The position numbers and the translations under genes were made by a program. Below, piece after piece: positions 5,104 to 6,931 of a stretch of DNA of 6,931 nucleotides. Below the pieces are notes generated by a model. The model saw only the letters and a program-made list of their open reading frames with translations, did not search any database and was not told where the DNA came from. Every line of letters begins with the position of its first letter. The first letter of the stretch is position 1. Source of the DNA: JBBQSF01 sp038214085 (GTDB lineage: Bacteria > Bacteroidota > Bacteroidia > Bacteroidales > CG2-30-32-10); assembly GCA_038214085.1 (NCBI GenBank), contig JBBQSF010000147.1, forward strand, positions 1-6,931, in the 5' to 3' direction.

Positions 5104-6765
5104 ATGTTCCGAAAATTACTTTTTTTCTTTCTTTTTTGCAGTCCCATAATATCAAATGCACAGAATGATATCGCTTCAGGAAATACAAAAAATGCTAAAG
5201 ATAATTTCTCATTGGGAAATTTCAAGGGTGCGCTCGAAGAATACCTGATTTTGTTAAAAGCCGATAGCAATAATACCACCTACAATTTCCGTACTGGTGT
5301 CTGTTATCTGAATACCAATATTGACAAATCAAAAGCACTGCCTTATTTGCTTAAAGCATCATCCGATCCAAAAGTTGACAATAAAGTGTATTATGAATTG
5401 GGTCGCGCAAATATGCTGACATACAAATTTGACGAAGCAATAAAATTTTTTAAAAAGTATAAAGAAGTTACAAACGGCTCTGAAAGTTTTATTATTTCTA
5501 CTGACAGGCAGATAGAGATGTGTAAACAAGCGCAGGAGAATATAGCGAAACCTATAAATGTTACCATAGAAAATATAGGATCCGAAATCAATTCCTCATA
5601 TCAAGACTTCAAGCCATTTGTTCCGAAAGATGAATCTTATATTGTATTTTCGTCAAAAAGAGCTGGCAATACTGGAAATATGACAGATTATGACGGTGAT
5701 CTGACTTCTGATGTATATATGTCGTTTCCAAAATACGATAAATGGGCAAAAGTTAAAAATGCAGGAGCATTTATCAATACTGATCTTGTGGAAGAAACTT
5801 GTGGCATTTCGGCAGATGGCAGCAAAATATTTCTTTATTGTGATAATTACTCAGGCTATAGTGATATTTTGGTTTCGGACAAAAAAGGAAAATCTTTTAC
5901 AAAAGCTATATCTGTTGGCAAAAACATCAATACCAACAAAGTTGAAAACGCAGCAGCAATTACTCCTGACAAAAAATATTTGTTTATTTCAAGCGATCGT
6001 AATGCAGCAAACGCCGGACTGGATTTGTTTATGTCGCGAAAACTTCCTTCGGGCGAATGGAGTGTTCCTGTTAATCTTGGACCGGATATCAATACCGTTT
6101 ACGACGAGGATTATCCTTACATGGCACCTGACGGAAAAACATTATATTTCTGTTCTCAAGGTCACAACAGTATGGGCGGTTTTGATATTTTCAAATCTGA
6201 ATGGAACGAAAAAGAGGAAACGTGGTCAGAACCTCAAAATCTAGGATATCCATTGAATACACCTGATGATGACTTAACCATTTGCTTTTCAACAACCATG
6301 CGCCATGCATACATTTCTTCTTTGCGTGAAAATGGTTATGGTGATCTTGATATTTATAAAATAATCTTTAATGATATTGAACCGCCTTATACATCAATTA
6401 TTGGTTCTGTTTTGAATAAAGACTCGTCAAATATTTATACAGCAACCATTGACACCAGCGCAGTTGGACACTCAAAAGCATTTGGAGCAACTGAAAAATT
6501 AAATAATGTTGATTCCTTAAATATTAAGAAAAATACTGAAAGTTTGAATGTATTTATCAATATCACAAACAACGAAACCCATAAAAAGTACGGAATTTAT
6601 CATCCAAATAAAAAAACTGGAAACTACGCTATCGTTTTACCTCCGGGAAATTATACCGCTGAAATTGAAGTAGAGGGATATCAGAAATACTCCGAAATAA
6701 TAAAAATTTATGAAAAATCTGCGAACTCTGAACTATTAAAAGATTTCGTACTTACCCCACGTTAA
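5104..6765 (+). CDS. Secreted TPR / PD40 beta-propeller / carboxypeptidase-regulatory-domain protein, PorE-like without OmpA domain
   Basis: The protein has 553 residues. Residues 1-19 form a signal peptide (cleavage about SNA|QND); Cys 12 is not in a lipobox, so it looks periplasmic rather than lipid-anchored. Residues 28-146 are helical TPR-like repeats (NFSLGNFKGALEEYL, YYELGRANMLTYKFDEAIKFF). Residues 168-420 hold five PD40/WD40-like blades, clearest at 235-258, 286-312 (TPDKKYLFISSDRN), 338-366 (YMAPDGKTLYFCSQG, GGFDIFKSEW) and 390-420, joined by W..(P)xNLGxxxNT linkers. Residues 430-553 resemble a carboxypeptidase D regulatory domain (NYAIVLPPGNYTAEIEVEGY, 507-526). This is the domain order of PorE, a T9SS-associated protein, and of many Bacteroidota OmpA-family proteins, but it stops before the peptidoglycan-binding OmpA_C domain. 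The likely role is as a periplasmic scaffold or envelope component; T9SS involvement is inferred. The ATG fits the signal peptide. The stop is one base before the next gene's ATG. Confidence 0.9.
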   Translation: MFRKLLFFFLFCSPIISNAQNDIASGNTKNAKDNFSLGNFKGALEEYLILLKADSNNTTYNFRTGVCYLNTNIDKSKALPYLLKASSDPKVDNKVYYELGRANMLTYKFDEAIKFFKKYKEVTNGSESFIISTDRQIEMCKQAQENIAKPINVTIENIGSEINSSYQDFKPFVPKDESYIVFSSKRAGNTGNMTDYDGDLTSDVYMSFPKYDKWAKVKNAGAFINTDLVEETCGISADGSKIFLYCDNYSGYSDILVSDKKGKSFTKAISVGKNINTNKVENAAAITPDKKYLFISSDRNAANAGLDLFMSRKLPSGEWSVPVNLGPDINTVYDEDYPYMAPDGKTLYFCSQGHNSMGGFDIFKSEWNEKEETWSEPQNLGYPLNTPDDDLTICFSTTMRHAYISSLRENGYGDLDIYKIIFNDIEPPYTSIIGSVLNKDSSNIYTATIDTSAVGHSKAFGATEKLNNVDSLNIKKNTESLNVFINITNNETHKKYGIYHPNKKTGNYAIVLPPGNYTAEIEVEGYQKYSEIIKIYEKSANSELLKDFVLTPR

Positions 6766-6766
6766 T

Positions 6767-6931
6767 ATGGAACTTAAACTTAATAAACCTCTGGCTTGTT
6801 TTGACCTTGAAACCACAGGAATAAATATTGTAACTGAGCGCATTGTTGAAATTAGTATTGTAAAAATTAATCCCGACGGATCTCAATCAACTTTTACGCA
6901 AAGGATAAACCCCGGCATTCCAATACCTGCT
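6767..6931 (+). CDS. DnaQ-like DEDDh 3'-5' exonuclease (N-terminal part, 3' end outside window)
   Basis: Only the first 55 codons are in view; the frame stays open to the right edge. The reading starts MELKLNKPLACFDLETTG, in which D13 and E15 form the ExoI motif (DxExTG) of the RNase T/DNA polymerase III epsilon superfamily. The next segment, TERIVEISIVKINPDGS, is the usual second strand of this fold, and RINPGIPIP follows as in many Bacteroidota 3'-5' exonucleases. Two-metal hydrolysis of DNA or RNA 3' ends is the family reaction; whether this is a polymerase proofreading subunit, a repair nuclease or an RNase cannot be told from the fragment, and the later ExoII/ExoIII motifs are not in view. 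The ATG comes one base after the PD40 gene's TAA with no Shine-Dalgarno, suggesting shared transcription and perhaps translational coupling. Confidence 0.9.
   Translation, partial: MELKLNKPLACFDLETTGINIVTERIVEISIVKINPDGSQSTFTQRINPGIPIPA

Noticed and set aside
5711..6244. 177-codon plus-strand ORF inside the PD40 gene
   Set aside because: It is a frame-shifted reading of the propeller region with no domain signal; the propeller motifs are all in the main frame.

Overview
The window is AT-rich and looks like Bacteroidota chromosome. The signs are: no Shine-Dalgarno sequences before any gene; TAnnTTTG-type -7 promoter boxes; secreted proteins whose signal peptides end in ...SA|QT or ...NA|QN; a secreted adhesin-like protein of the type exported by the type IX secretion system (T9SS); and a TPR plus PD40-propeller envelope protein. 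Family or genus cannot be fixed from this sequence.

Layout. Positions 1-1357 (minus strand) hold the N-terminal 452 residues of a large secreted multidomain protein that runs off the left edge. A 355-bp AT-rich divergent intergenic region follows (1358-1712). It has a candidate -7 box for each direction, both reading TATTTTTG, an 8-bp inverted repeat and an 11-bp direct repeat. Four plus-strand genes then run to the right edge: a family 2 glycosyltransferase fused to a WbaP/WcaJ-like membrane and Rossmann-like module (1713-3674, GTG start); a single-lipoyl 2-oxo acid dehydrogenase E2 acyltransferase (3759-5006); a secreted TPR/PD40/carboxypeptidase-regulatory-domain protein (5104-6765); and the first 55 residues of a DnaQ-like DEDDh 3'-5' exonuclease (6767 to the edge), one base after the previous stop codon.

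How the genes relate. They do not form an obvious single pathway. The glycosyltransferase probably works at the inner membrane on a lipid-linked glycan. The E2 is a core subunit of an oxo-acid dehydrogenase complex, with no E1 or E3 gene in view. The PD40 protein resembles the first three domains of the T9SS accessory protein PorE but lacks the OmpA-like anchor. The exonuclease is a nucleic-acid enzyme that probably shares a transcript with the PD40 gene.

The most unusual item is the glycosyltransferase fusion. Its C-terminal third follows the layout of large polyprenyl-phosphate glycosylphosphotransferases, but the segment that should carry their catalytic Asp-Glu pair appears to be missing. 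I found no CRISPR array, tRNA, rRNA, insertion sequence or clearly new defence system here.
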